Source: Petunia secreta (lineage: Eukaryota; Streptophyta; Magnoliopsida; Solanales; Solanaceae). From it: a DNA stretch of 64,000 nucleotides. Of this stretch, positions 21,684-32,800 are shown one piece after another (position 1 is the stretch's first letter; each line of letters opens with the position of its first letter). The stretch covers positions 22,236,501 to 22,300,500 of the forward strand of contig JARKIP010000065.1 of assembly GCA_029990175.1 (NCBI GenBank), in the 5' to 3' direction. The notes under the pieces were generated by a model. It saw nothing but the letters and a program-made list of their open reading frames with translations. It did no database searches and was not told the origin of the DNA. The translations under genes were made by a program, and so were the position numbers.

Positions 21684-23362
21684 TAGGATTTGGAATATAA
21701 AATAAAAATGGAAAAGAATTGAAGAAACCCAAACCCAAAAGAATAAGGAAAGATATTACCTTTTTCTTCAAAGACTAGGATCCCCTCTTCTTGTTTCCTT
21801 TCTTCACTAGGAAACACCATAATTCTAGGAGAGTAATATTCAATAATTTTTTTTTTTGAATTTTTTTTTCACTTTTTTTTTGGACAATTTTTTTGTGCAG
21901 TTATGGTGCACGAACGCTACAGCAACGATTTATTTTGTTTTTGCTTTTCTAGCTCAAAAATATCCCAAGATAATCAAGAACGCAAACTTGATTGAATCCG
22001 CTCTGATACCACTTGATAACAATCACAATACTTCTCGATAAAGCTCACGATATGGATCAAAGAACTTGATAATGAAATTTAAATAAACACGCAGAAGCTA
22101 AAGAAATTAACCTAAAAAGGGTAAAAGACTGAAAAATAAAGATAGAATGAATTCAAGAAAGAGTTTTCTTGAATCCAAGGATGGATCACGAATTTCAAGA
22201 ATAAATCTAGAAATTCAAGAGAAGTCAAAATCTTGAAAAAAAACTCCTAACAACAATAATTAGACTAAGCTAACCGTCTTTGATAGAGAATAACTCAAGA
22301 AGTAGATTATGGTATCCCGACCCCCTTTAGAGTAACAAAGAGCAATAGTAAAATATAAATTACCACCTTTCTTGAATACCTAAAAGTAATCTAAATATTT
22401 AGGAAGAATTACCTCATCACCTAAAAGTATAGAATTAAAAGTTGAAAGATAAATCCAAGAGTAGCCACACACACAAAAATGCAAGAGAAAACCTCTCAAT
22501 TTTTTTATTCATCATAAATTATATTGTATTTAAAAATAAAGAAAATAACCCCTTTATATAGGAGTAGGGGCTGGCCATAGGCCTTACAAAATTCTACTCA
22601 AATCTGGTTTCTAAGTAATACTGAAATAGGAAAAGAAACCAACTAGGAAAGAAAATCCTAATAAAATAGAAAAAGAAAGTAAATTAAAACTAAACTAGAA
22701 AAAAATAAATAATATCCTAAATATACTTGGTAAACTAATCCTAGTTAATATTGGAATCAAAATCTAATTAATATAGGAAAATATACCCCAACTAATTTAG
22801 AAAACAAATCCCACTTGAACTAGGAAATCTTGATAGCAACTTGGAGTATACTTCATGAAAATCCTTTGACCATCCTCTGCACGTTTTTGGTCAGAAACTA
22901 AGCATATTTTATGGGCAAAAAATGTGACCCTATATGGCTCTTCTTGGGCTTAAAGCTTGGCACACTTTAGGCTCCCTAATTAATCTAAAAATAGACTAAT
23001 TTAGAACCCAATTCTTTCACTTCAAATTGCAGTAATTTTGACTTGAATATTCATCATTTGTATCTCAATTTGGACCATAAAATATTTATATCACTTAAGC
23101 AAAGATCCTCTTTGACTTGAGCCCTTCCTCCAAAACTAGACATGTCTTCGTTGTAATTGAGTTCAATTAGCTTATTTTGAAGTTCCTTTGTTTAAGATCT
23201 CATCATAAGCCTTCCAAAGCTTCATCCAAGTCTTTTGATAGATTTTTGCTTCCATGGATGCTATCAACTTTTGTTCAAGTCCTTATTAGGAAGGTTTTGA
23301 TACGCTTATAAAGACTCTACACACTTTATATTCAATAGCTTGAAGACTTCAAAACTTTATGC
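21684..23362 (-). mobile_element. Element G: scrap of an unrelated LTR element (leader plus 5' LTR)
   Basis: A primer site (22011-21996, minus strand, TGGTATCAGAGCGGAT) follows an LTR that starts at 22014 as TGATAACAATCAC on the plus strand. About 310 bp of AT-rich leader lies to its left. No coding sequence is visible. The LTR's outer end may be near 23270 (GATGCTATCA), but I cannot fix it. Homology to element H starts at about 23363. Confidence 0.5.
22014..23270 (-). repeat. Probable 5' LTR of element G (outer limit uncertain)
   Basis: The inner end is fixed by the primer site. The outer end is a guess from the inverted TGATA/TATCA pair; an alternative is 23094. No second copy is in the window. 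Confidence 0.4.
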
Positions 23363-24590
23363 ATTTAAGCAACTCAGGTGTAAGTGTTCCTTCACCTTTT
23401 CATGAACATGTTTATTTCTTGTCTTGTGAAGACTCAATGCTAGTTGGTATTTGTGTTGCATTTAATGAATTTGCAACTAGCATAGAGTCGACCAGTCAAC
23501 TTGTGTGTGCATGTGAACCTCTAGTTGAGAGGATTGATAGACCACATCATGATGTAAGTCCGATATTCAAAGAAAATCTCTTTAATGACGAAGTGAAAGT
23601 TGACTATACTTGTGAACCTTGTTATGACACACCACCAATTTTTATAAAGGGGAAGATGAGATGTGCGATCACACCCTTCGTGATATAATTGCCTTTGGTG
23701 GACCTATGTGTTGTAGTGAGGATGATAGTGACCTTAAGGAGTCCAAAATGCATGCATTGGAAAAGGTTGTCAATGATGACTCCTCAAGTGTGAGTGATGA
23801 ACTTAGTTTTGATACTTCACCAATGTTTAAAAATGAATTTGAGATGTCTACTTCTACTAATTCTTTGTTTGAGGGCATCTTTATTTGTGGAGGTGATTTA
23901 TATCGAACTAAAGTTGAGAATGAGCTAGAACCTCCGTGGTGTAAAGGGTTTGAACCCATAGACAACTCCTTACTTGAGACTTTGAGTTAAGTGGGTGATT
24001 CTTCTAGTGGCCCTACTTTTGAGTGTTGGGTTTATGAAGAGAAAGAAGTCATTATCAATGCATTTCTTAAGAATTTATCTTGTGAGGAGGGTTTTCTAGA
24101 TAATGAATTTGGAGGTGAGGAGGTATCTCTTGGTGTAAGTATGAATGCCTTTAAGGAGAGTGGAGTGATTGATGCTAGTTGTAAGTTGGGTTATTTGACT
24201 TGCTCCATTCCAAATGTTGAACACACCTTGAGTGATAAGCATGCCAAAGCCCTTGTGCCACAATATAGAGAAAATGCATTGAAGGCTTGGTATGTTAGAT
24301 ATGGGCTTAGGGGTCGTGGGGAATTTGATTGCTACATATTGCATGCCCTTGATCTCTTTTCTTGTTATAATTATAAGTGCATGTTCTTGTTGAGCCAATA
24401 CTTTATTGTTTCCTTTGGGAACATACACTTTTTGATGGGTATTGATGCTTGGCTCTATCACAAGAGTGTGATTTCCACACCATTTGCACTTATTCTTGTT
24501 AAGCTAACCTACTTGTGAAGTAGGAAACTTTGGTTGTGCTTGTTTTGAATGTAGGTTTTGATGGTTTGATTTCGAGGACGAAATCATTTC
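23363..24590 (+). pseudogene. Unrecognised ORF replacing RT-RNaseH-integrase (element H copy)
   Basis: I cannot assign this to a family. Compared with A, it needs only one lost base (near 23650) and one stop (TAA 23988-23990) to account for the breaks over about 390 codons, so it is the better-kept copy. Features in order are SVPSPFHEH, VCACEPLVER, PHHDVSPIFKE, a serine- and aspartate-rich middle (SSSVSDELS), EPPWCKGFEPIDNSL, EVIINAFLKNLSCEE, a cysteine-bearing segment FDCYILHALDLFSC, a hydrophobic run of about 20 residues near 24395-24450 and IDAWLYHKSVIS. The open part stops at 24518; the ending ISRTKSFQEGEDD lies at about 24565-24605, as in ordinary gag-pol proteins of this group. A trans-acting or envelope-like role is possible but unproven. 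Confidence 0.6.
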
Positions 24591-24603
24591 AAGAAGGGGA
24601 GGA
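24591..24603 (+). promoter_or_regulatory. Polypurine tract of element H
   Basis: AAGAAGGGGAGGA immediately before the LTR start TGATGCAATCC, identical to that of C. Confidence 0.8.
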
Positions 24604-25403
24604 TGATGCAATCCAAATTAAGCCAAAGCGCCAACCATCAAAAGCCAACCTTGAGAGCACAAAGAGGACAAGTCAAGGGCTCCAGAGGAGGGTTCGAGAG
24701 TGATTTGAATTCATGGACTTGAGTGCCAACAAGGGAGGATCAACTACGAACCAAGGAGGGACACCTAGAGTCCATTTTGGATCGTCTCCATGCCTCCCAG
24801 GAAGAGACGGACCACCTACACTAAGGGCGGACCGCCTACACCAATTCCCACTCTCTGGATCTTCCTATGGGCGGACCGCCCACTATGTAGCCAAGCCAGG
24901 AAAGCTGAGGACAGGCGGACCACCTAGAGGGGTGGGCAGACCGCCTACCCCCTTTGACAGCATGACGAGATTTCACTTAGTTTTGTGTATAATTCCAACT
25001 ATAGCCCTGCGTGGCCTTATTTGTTTTAACCCACTTTGGGGGTGTTTTAGACCTTTCATTTAGCATAGTAGAACACTATAAATGTCTTCCTTAGGTCTTC
25101 ATTTCATCTAGAAAACCTTGAATATTGAATGATGAAACTTGAAAGCTTGAGAGCTATTCAATGAAAACCCCTTGTGCGGGCTTAATTTCAGTTGGTGGAT
25201 TTCAAGTTGAACTTCAATTCTTTCTTGATTATTCTGTTTGTGAGAGCCGAGTGTCTCTCGAGGATAGTTGCTTAGTGTAGGTGTTCCTTGGCATTCACCC
25301 GAGGTGTATTAAAACAAGTTCTTCGGTGCTACTTAGGTAATCGTTCGAGCCACGTTTCGCTTTTATCTTTACTTTATCGCTTCCATATTTTTCTGCTGCA
25401 TCA
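24604..25403 (+). repeat. 3' LTR of element H
   Basis: 800 bp from TGATGCAATCC to GCTGCATCA, the same family as the LTRs of A. The U3 block lies at 25002-25053, a TATA box at 25077-25084, and GC near-palindromes between 24806 and 24952. The next five bases (ATGTG) may be the target duplication, but the left copy is lost. Confidence 0.85.
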
Positions 25404-25640
25404 ATGTGTACCTTGTTGCTCGTTTAGTGGAAAGTTGGAGAAATCCCAAAGTGGTGGGTCGTGCATTTTTACTCCCTTGAGCCAGGAGTTTTTCACGTAA
25501 AAATAATGTGCTCAACTTACATTCTGCACTTTACTTTTAGTAATTTTACTTGGATCAACATCGATGACCTGGTTCTTTGTGTTGGTAACACTGCTAAATT
25601 TTTTTTTTACATGTTTAATCGAAAAATCGAACATTGACAC
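25404..25640 (+). repeat. Possible copia-type LTR remnant
   Basis: The stretch with GTCGTGCATTTTTACTCCC, then GAGTTTTTCACGTAAAAAT, and the ending CATTGACACAATTCAACC resembles the end of plant copia LTRs and their flank. No partner or coding sequence is present. It is the first sequence outside the left nest. Confidence 0.3.
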
Positions 25641-26220
25641 AATTCAACCTCCCTCCCTCCCCCAGAATCTTTAGGTGTACAATAAGTATAAAAATTTCTA
25701 TAAGATTTCCCTCTTAAAGAGATTTCATCTACACGATATTTACTAGTTTACTCAATCTTATTTAGGTCCCTGAGTGTAAGGAAGATGGACATTTGACTTG
25801 GCACAACTTTAAAAACTAACAAAAATGAGAATTGCACATGAACATAAAATAATACAGACACCAATATAAACATCCATCCATCTACCCCCGAATGCCCAAG
25901 ACTATAAACATTTCGAGCATGAATAATGAAATATGTGAATATTTGTAAACCAAAAAAGGACAAGAAATCTAACTTTAATATCCTGTAAAAAAAAAAAAAA
26001 AAAAAAAAAAAAGACCTTGGGCCTAGCCTTGTCAAATGGGTCGGGTCAACCTATAAACTTGCCCATATACCCCTTAAAACACGTCCCCTAATTGTCTATA
26101 CACCCAACCGGCCTAAGCACCTAACTTAGTAAAAATTTCATGCAGGGGCCTGTTTGGCACGCGTTAATTGATTTGTAGCCGTCAAAAATAAATTCGCTGA
26201 GAAATAGCCACCTCCGGACA
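25641..26220. other. Non-coding stretch with long A-tract
   Basis: No gene is visible. A pure A run of about 27 bases ends near 26012 and may mark the tail of an old retroposed sequence. The rest is AT-rich and unremarkable. Confidence 0.5.
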
Positions 26221-26575
26221 AATTCCAATATAAATACTGGGGCCTTGAACAAAACTTGTTCAAATCCCCAGTATTTATACTGGGAAGCTTCAGTAAACTA
26301 ATCCCAGTATAAAATACTGGGGCTTTGAACAAGTTTTGTTCAAGGCCCCAGCATTTTGTTATGGGACTTTGTATAAAGCTTCAGTCCCATAACAAAATGT
26401 TGGGGCTGTGAACAAAACTTGTTCAAAGCCCCAGCATTTTGTTATGGGACTTTGTTCACAGCCCCAGCATTTTGTTATGGGACGGAAGCTTTATATATAA
26501 AGTCTCATAACAAAATACTTGGGATTTGAGCAAGTTTTGTTCAAAGCCCCAGTATTTTGTTATGGGACTAGTCTG
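26221..26575. repeat. Block of nested palindromes (fold-back-like)
   Basis: The unit GGGGCTTTGAACAA followed by TTGTTCAAGGCCCC recurs in both orientations, flanked by ATTTTGTTATGGGAC and its complement. The best palindrome spans 26384-26450 (67 bp), with arms starting GTCCCATAACAAAATG and ending with their complement. At least four such units lie side by side. The block would form hairpins in RNA from either strand. It may be the core of a fold-back or MITE-like element, but no clear target duplication was found. Confidence 0.75.
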
Positions 26576-27639
26576 GGGTGTTTTTCCAACGCTAATGGAG
26601 CTTAAGTGTGCGCGCGAATTTTTGGCTATTCTTCAATGAATATGGAAACGGTGGATAGTCCCCAATGAGCGCGTCCAAAAATGGCTAGTGATCAAAATTT
26701 CACCCTAACTTAAGGGGTCTGGGTTGGTTTTACTTCTTTTACAAAATTTGACTCTGTAGCCAGTTTGTATCGAGCTAAATGAGAAATAGTCAACAATTGA
26801 AAACTTTCTAAAAATAGTCATGTTTGGAAAACACGGAAAAAATCTAGAAAATTTTCCTGAGACTTTAAACTAAAATTTTCAAAATTACATGAAAATTTCC
26901 TTGACATACCAAATATGAAGTCCCAAAAAATTTTAAAAATTTTAATTCATAAGTCTCAAATAAATTTCATGCAATTTAGTTCAAAATTTTCCTGGCGACT
27001 GGCAAGTATGAACTCCTAGGAAATTTTCCTGGAGTTTAGTTCAAATTCTCATAATTTTTTCTTGTGTGTAATCTTTAAAAAAAAACATGTTTTTTAAAAT
27101 ATGACTAATTTCTTAAAAGTTTATAACTTTTGATTGTTTCTCTTTGAGCGATTTAAAATCTGGCTAGCCATCAAAATAATCCCTTACCTTTAGGGGAAAT
27201 TCCAAAAAGTGACTAAAAACTAAATATTTTTTAAAAAAAAAAGACTAAAAATTAAATGGCATGGAGGAAAATGACTCCCTGGCGAAATTTTTACCTTCCT
27301 TCGCCCTCAAAGGAACCAAAAAATTTCACCTAGTACCCTCAATAAGACATGGTCTTACCTAATTGCCCCCACTTACAAATGTTTTAAGTAAATGCCCTCC
27401 ACATCATACCCTCCCCCCCCCCCCTCCCTTATGAAAGGACTATTTTGCCCCCAACTTGTGTTAATTCACGCTGAAGATTTTCTTCTCTCTTTCCTCATTC
27501 CTGGCCTCCTTTTTTCTTCTTTGTGTGGCCCCCAACTTGTTTAATTCACGCTGAAAGATTTTCTTCTCTCTTTCCCCATTCCTTGCCTCCTTCTTTCTTC
27601 TTTGTGTGCTAGAAATTTGGGATTTTTTTTCTTGTGTTT
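26576..27639. other. AT-rich non-coding stretch
   Basis: No gene is visible. Short imperfect repeats around AAATTTTCCTGG and its variants occur between 26830 and 27060, and a C homopolymer run lies at about 27413-27424. Confidence 0.5.
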
Positions 27640-28500
27640 GCTTGATTCCAGTGATTTGAAGGTTTTTATTGCCTATGGCTATTAGATATTCATGTTTCGC
27701 ATAGAGCTTAAAATCTTGACCATGGCCAAGAGTTGCATAGACTTTCTCTGCAAGTTGCTTATTGCAGTAGAGTTTAAAGTCTTGGCTATTGCCAATACTT
27801 AAAGAGATGTTTCTGTGTAAATTGTCGCTTCCACCAGAACTTAGAGTCTTGGCTATTGCCAAGAGTTGCAGAGACTTTGCCTCCAACTTGTTCACTGCAG
27901 CAGAGGCAGAAGTTTTGGCAATTGCCAATACTCTTAGAGTCTTTTAGTGTAAGGTCCCCCTTGCCAGAACTTAAAGTCTTGGCTATTGCCAAGAGTTGCA
28001 GAGACTTTGTCTCCAACTTGTTCACTGCAGTAGAGGTAGAAGTCTTAGCAATTGTCAATACTCTCAGAGATTTTTAGTGCAAGGTCCCATTTGCCAAAAC
28101 TTAAAGTGTTGGCTATTGCCAAAAGTTGCAGAGACTTTCTCTGCAAGTTTTGCATTGCAATATAGGTAAAAGTCTTGGCAATTGCCAATACTTGCAGAGA
28201 CTATTTGTACAAGTTGCTCATTCCACTAGAGTTTAAAATTTTGGAAAATGTCAATACTTGCAGAGACTATTTGTACAAATTCCCCCTTCTGCTGGAATTT
28301 AAAGTGTTGGCTATTGGCAATAGTTGTAGAGACTCTGTAGTTGTAGAGACAATGGCAACAGGGCTTAAAGTCTTGGCAATAGGCAAGAAGTCTCTACACA
28401 GCCTGCTATTACAGTAGAGTTTAAAGTATTGGCTATTGAGAGATTTTTCAGACTTTGCAGCAGAACTTAAACTCTTGGCAATAGTTGTAGAGAACTTTAC
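27640..28500. repeat. Degenerate tandem array with about 64/130-bp periodicity
   Basis: Half-units carrying CTTGGCTATTGCCAAGAG or TTGGCAATTGCCAA recur near 27784, 27849, 27912, 27978, 28110, 28172 and 28306. Each is followed by TTGCAGAGACTTTGTCTCC or a variant. Spacing alternates near 64 bp, giving a dimer of about 130 bp. Apparent reading frames across it (for example the repeated ATAKTLSSG-like peptides on the minus strand) follow from the repeat and are not good evidence of a gene. Confidence 0.75.
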
Positions 28501-29792
28501 CCTTGCAACTTGAAGAAATCTTACGTTGAATCTTCTCTTGAACAAATCAATCTGTAAAAGGAATGGAGTTTTATGGTTTTCTTGATAGCGTGAATGGAGA
28601 AAAGGAAGTGGAGGGACTGGGGCGCGTCTTTTTACTGATTTGTAGGGGTATTTTGGTCCGAAAAAAGTTTCATTAAACTAATGAGGCCATTTTTGCTAAA
28701 CATTTGTTAGTGATGGCATTTTGGCAAACCAAAGCTTCTCGTGTCATATTTTTGCAAATCCCCCAAAGGAACATAAGCTGAAACTAGATCACAACATGCT
28801 AGCCTATCTTGACCGGACCGGCTCAATAGCACTAGAAAAGAAAAACTCCCTGTGAAATAATCACATTTATTTGTGTACTTTTAATTTTCGCATTGCACTT
28901 TAACAAAATTTGTGATGTTTTGTTATAGAAGTAGTTACTCTTTGTTTTTTTTTTACTTCAAATTTTAACTATTCAATTTGTAATAAAACTTTCATCATTC
29001 AAATTTGATAATTAATAGAGTACGAAAATTTTTTTCACACGTTATTCTTGCATTTTTTTTCCTTTGTCTAGTGTTTAATTTTTAATCTAACAATTTATAC
29101 ATGGTACTACTCAACAACCTAAATCTTCGACCAAAGGAAGAAATAGCCGCTGAAACTGAACATTGAATCAAAGCCGAAAATTGCCTAAAACGATCGACAC
29201 CAGCCTAATTTCTACTGCCTAACCACCTGCAGATAAAGATGAGTCAAATAAAGCTTGTAGTATTATCTTCTTAAGACTTACAAACTCTTTAAGTGCAGTA
29301 TATCAACGTCATCATATTAACTAGTAAAGATTTCCCTTCACAAACTTCCAACATACCTAAGAAGCCCATACATATCCTATACCCGTTATTTGGAAGCAAC
29401 CAAAAAGAAAAGGATATCTATGTCCATTCATGATATTACAATCTATGTTCATTTATGAATATTACGATCTTTGTTCATTTATGCACGAATATATAGAGTG
29501 GGATAAAGGCATTAGAATACATAATACCTGGTGAAATCTGATCAATATCTACTATAGAAACTGAAGAAATTAGAGACGATACATGTTTATTTACAGGCAG
29601 AAGCTACAACGATTAGAACTCACCAATTTAACTAGAACAGAAGTCCATATTTCTTGCATTTGCTACTACATACTAACATTAATCAAATGATGTTAAAACT
29701 ATGTTACTGCCCTCACTAGCTGGTGCTAATCGGGGTGTTCTTGTACGAAAATCGATCAAATTGAACAAGGTATCAACTCCAGATCGGCATGA
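28501..29792. other. Non-coding 3' flank of the host gene
   Basis: AT-rich sequence with no recognisable element. The part nearest 29792 should hold the 3' UTR and poly(A) site of the minus-strand gene, but I cannot place them. Confidence 0.4.
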
Positions 29793-29860
29793 TCAAGTCT
29801 CCTCAGCCTTGGAGATTTCAGCCAAAGCATCTTCAGCTCTTACTTTCCGGGGTACAAAAT
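29793..29860 (-). CDS. DPB3: DPB3-like gene, coding exon 4 and stop
   Basis: 68 bp. The acceptor is ATGCAG|ATTTTG at 29861/29860 and the stop is TGA at 29795-29793. It encodes DFVPRKVRAEDALAEI and a short acidic tail. Confidence 0.8.
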
Positions 29861-32800
29861 CTGCATATATGCATCCCAAAGGCAAAGAATGAATCATAGA
29901 AAAGTAGAGAATAGTTTCTGTAAGAGCCAATCATTTAGAAAATCATCATTGATACCTGAAAGAAAGTCAAATCTCTGTCTCTTGGAAACAACTGAAGCTG
30001 AAACAACAATAAACATGTCAAGTTGCTAAGTATGCAAATTGCAAATAAAGTGACTTCTCGGAAACAAAATCAGTGATACTTCATAACTAGTAAGACATAG
30101 CCCAAACCAAGTTGAAAATTCAGACGCGACAGAATCTCCACATATTATCTCAGAGAAATATGAGAGCATAAATGATTTGGTTTCTTTCATACAGAACCGT
30201 ATTTTTGACGTAGGGTCTCTACATCACGGGGTTCCCCCGTTTGTTTATAAAATTATTTAACTAATCGAAAAAATTAGCCACATAACTTCTATAAATGTAG
30301 CATTTTTCATATAATCATGTGAAAATGCTACTCCCTCGAAGGTTCTACTTTTGCTGAAGATTCATTCTGGAATGCTGAATTCAGTAAGCAGTAGCATCAA
30401 TAAAAGAACCACTCAAGATATAGCTATATTTGAATATTCTGGGTAAAGTTCCAAGTTTTTCTTATATTTAAGTAATACCGGAAACAGAAATTTACGAAAG
30501 AAAAAATTAATATTTTGATAATTTATGGGATCAATGCAAAAAGATAATCTCATTCAGGTTTGCTTGTGAATTTTGTTGAGGCCATAAAATTATTACTTTG
30601 ATGTGTCTGTTGAGAACGGTGTTGTCTCCTTTTCAGTTAACATCCTATACAAACTTTAAGAAGCTTACAAAGCCAAAAAATTCACTGAAGCTATTTACAT
30701 TTCGGAGATTGCACCAACCAAAAATGAGTTAGAAGGCATCTAGTTTTTAGAAACACCAAAAAGTGCATGCCAGTACCATCTGTTCCAGCTTTGAACTGTT
30801 TTCTTTACTTTCCATTGTCCCCAGATCTGGTAAGCATCTCTAACACAAGAGTGACCTAATGTACTCCCAAAAAGGCCATAGAACATGTACCATATGTTCT
30901 GTGCTATATGGCAATGTAAAAAGAGAAGGCAAGTATCCTCAGACTGCTGTAGACACAAAGCATCTACTGCTTAAGTAAAGTTTTCTCATAGTAAGGTTGT
31001 CATGAGTCAGACATCCTCCTTCCAGTGCCACTCAGCTGAAGCAAGCAACTTTAGTGGGGATCTTGACTTTCCAAATTAATTTTCATGACCATGCTTCTAA
31101 TATGTTGCTTCTTTTTGACAGAGAAAGAATCACCGGCACTGGAGTTCCATAACAGCTTGTCTTTTTTAGAAGGGTCAGCACACCTCTTCAAGTTTACCAT
31201 AATGATTTACTATTTCCCCAACTTCCCATTCTCGAAAGTTCCTTTTAAAAGATGCATTCCAGGTTTACCTTATCTGCATTGTTTGACTGTAGCATGGTGC
31301 TGTAGAGACAGGCTATATAATTGCTGAAAGTCTTTCTTGCAAAGTAATGCTGCCCAACCATTTGCCTTCCCAAAAATTAATGATCCGACCATTCCAAACC
31401 TAAGATGAGTGAACTCACTGAATTCATCGCAAACTTTCCTGATAAACTTCCAGGAACCCACACCAAATGGTAATGGGCAGTGTTTTGGTATGCCAGTAGC
31501 GTTCTTCCCCATGCCTAGCCTTGACAAATCTTTCTCCAAACAGGCATCTTCCTCATTGCAGTATCCCATAACCACTTCATGAGCAGGCTCTTGCTGTGTA
31601 TAGTGACAGATTCTCACACTTACGTTACCATATTGTTTGGGTAGAGTGACACTTTCCCATTTTACTAGTGATATTTTTATGTCCAGAGATGCATCCCTCC
31701 CAGAGAGTTTCTTCTGATTTTGTCAAGTTGCTTCATAGTCTTGGCTGGAATAGGTAACAGGGACACAACGTATGCGTATGTCGACCAACACGGTATTGAT
31801 AAGTGTCTAGCTTTTCCCAAGTCGCTAACCTTTTCTCAAAATTTGGATTTGAACTCACACCCCCCCCCCCCCCCCCTCTTCCAGGAGCAGTCCCTAATAT
31901 GTAGTAGGGAAAGTGCCGATTTTACACCAACATATTTCTGCCATCTCCAAGTGCTCTTTCCCATGTTTACATGCAAGCCAGAAATTGCTTCAACAATGAG
32001 GAGGATCACCCTTAGATGAAGGATCTGCGTATGTTCTGTTCCTCAGAAAATTAGAGCGATATTGAAGGTGCAAAACAGAAATTATTCCTGTCATTATTAA
32101 CAATGTTCAACACCTTAACCACTGCCCTTGTACTGCTGCTTACAGTAGCTTACTTGGGACCTCTATTGCAAAAATAAACAAACAAGGAGTTTGAGAATCT
32201 CCTCGTCTTATTCCTATGTGAGGGGAGAAGAACCCCACAGGAGCTACATTGATTAAAAATAGAATTTAACTGTTGATATGCAGTAGTATCTTATCCTCTT
32301 CAGCCACTTGTCTTCAATACGGATTCTCCGAAGTACCATACTACCATTAACCGAAAAGGTCAGCTGAAATGATCAAACACCTTTTCTGTATCTAACTTAT
32401 AAAGTAATCCTTTCTCCCTTGTTTCATTTTCCAATCTAGAACTTCAATGGCAACAAGGGCTGAATGTGTTATTTATTCAGCCTTGTTTAAAAGCATTTGG
32501 GTGTCCTGAAACATGTCTAGAAACTCCTTTTCGTTGAAGTGTGATACCATCTCAGCTAAACGCTTAAATTGTAGGTCGAGGAGCATGTAGCTGTGCCGAA
32601 AATACCATGGTCATCAAAAAAGAAAAGCTTAAACGGTTAGTGAGAGCACACTTTATTTTTTATTTTTTCTACGAGAGAGCACACTATATTTACTTAGTTA
32701 TATCTTCAACACACCCCTCACGTGTAGACATGATTCATTTCATGGCCAATCACACGAAAATTCTTTTAAATAATAGGTAGTGGTGAGACTCGAACCTTGC

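Larger units (their letters stand above)
23363..25403 (+). mobile_element. Element H: 5'-truncated copy of the A family
   Basis: The unrecognised ORF, polypurine tract and complete 3' LTR are present. The protease, gag, leader and 5' LTR are missing; the break at about 23363 joins element G. It is the second copy of the non-autonomous family, in opposite orientation to A. Confidence 0.78.

Noticed and set aside
25748..26035. Phe-rich minus-strand frame with a long phenylalanine run
   Set aside because: The run is the translation of the A-tract near 25986-26012, and the rest has no recognisable similarity.
27461..28545. Minus-strand frames with repeated ATAKT-like peptides
   Set aside because: The peptides mirror the tandem DNA repeat, the frames change between units, and no start or splice context supports a gene.
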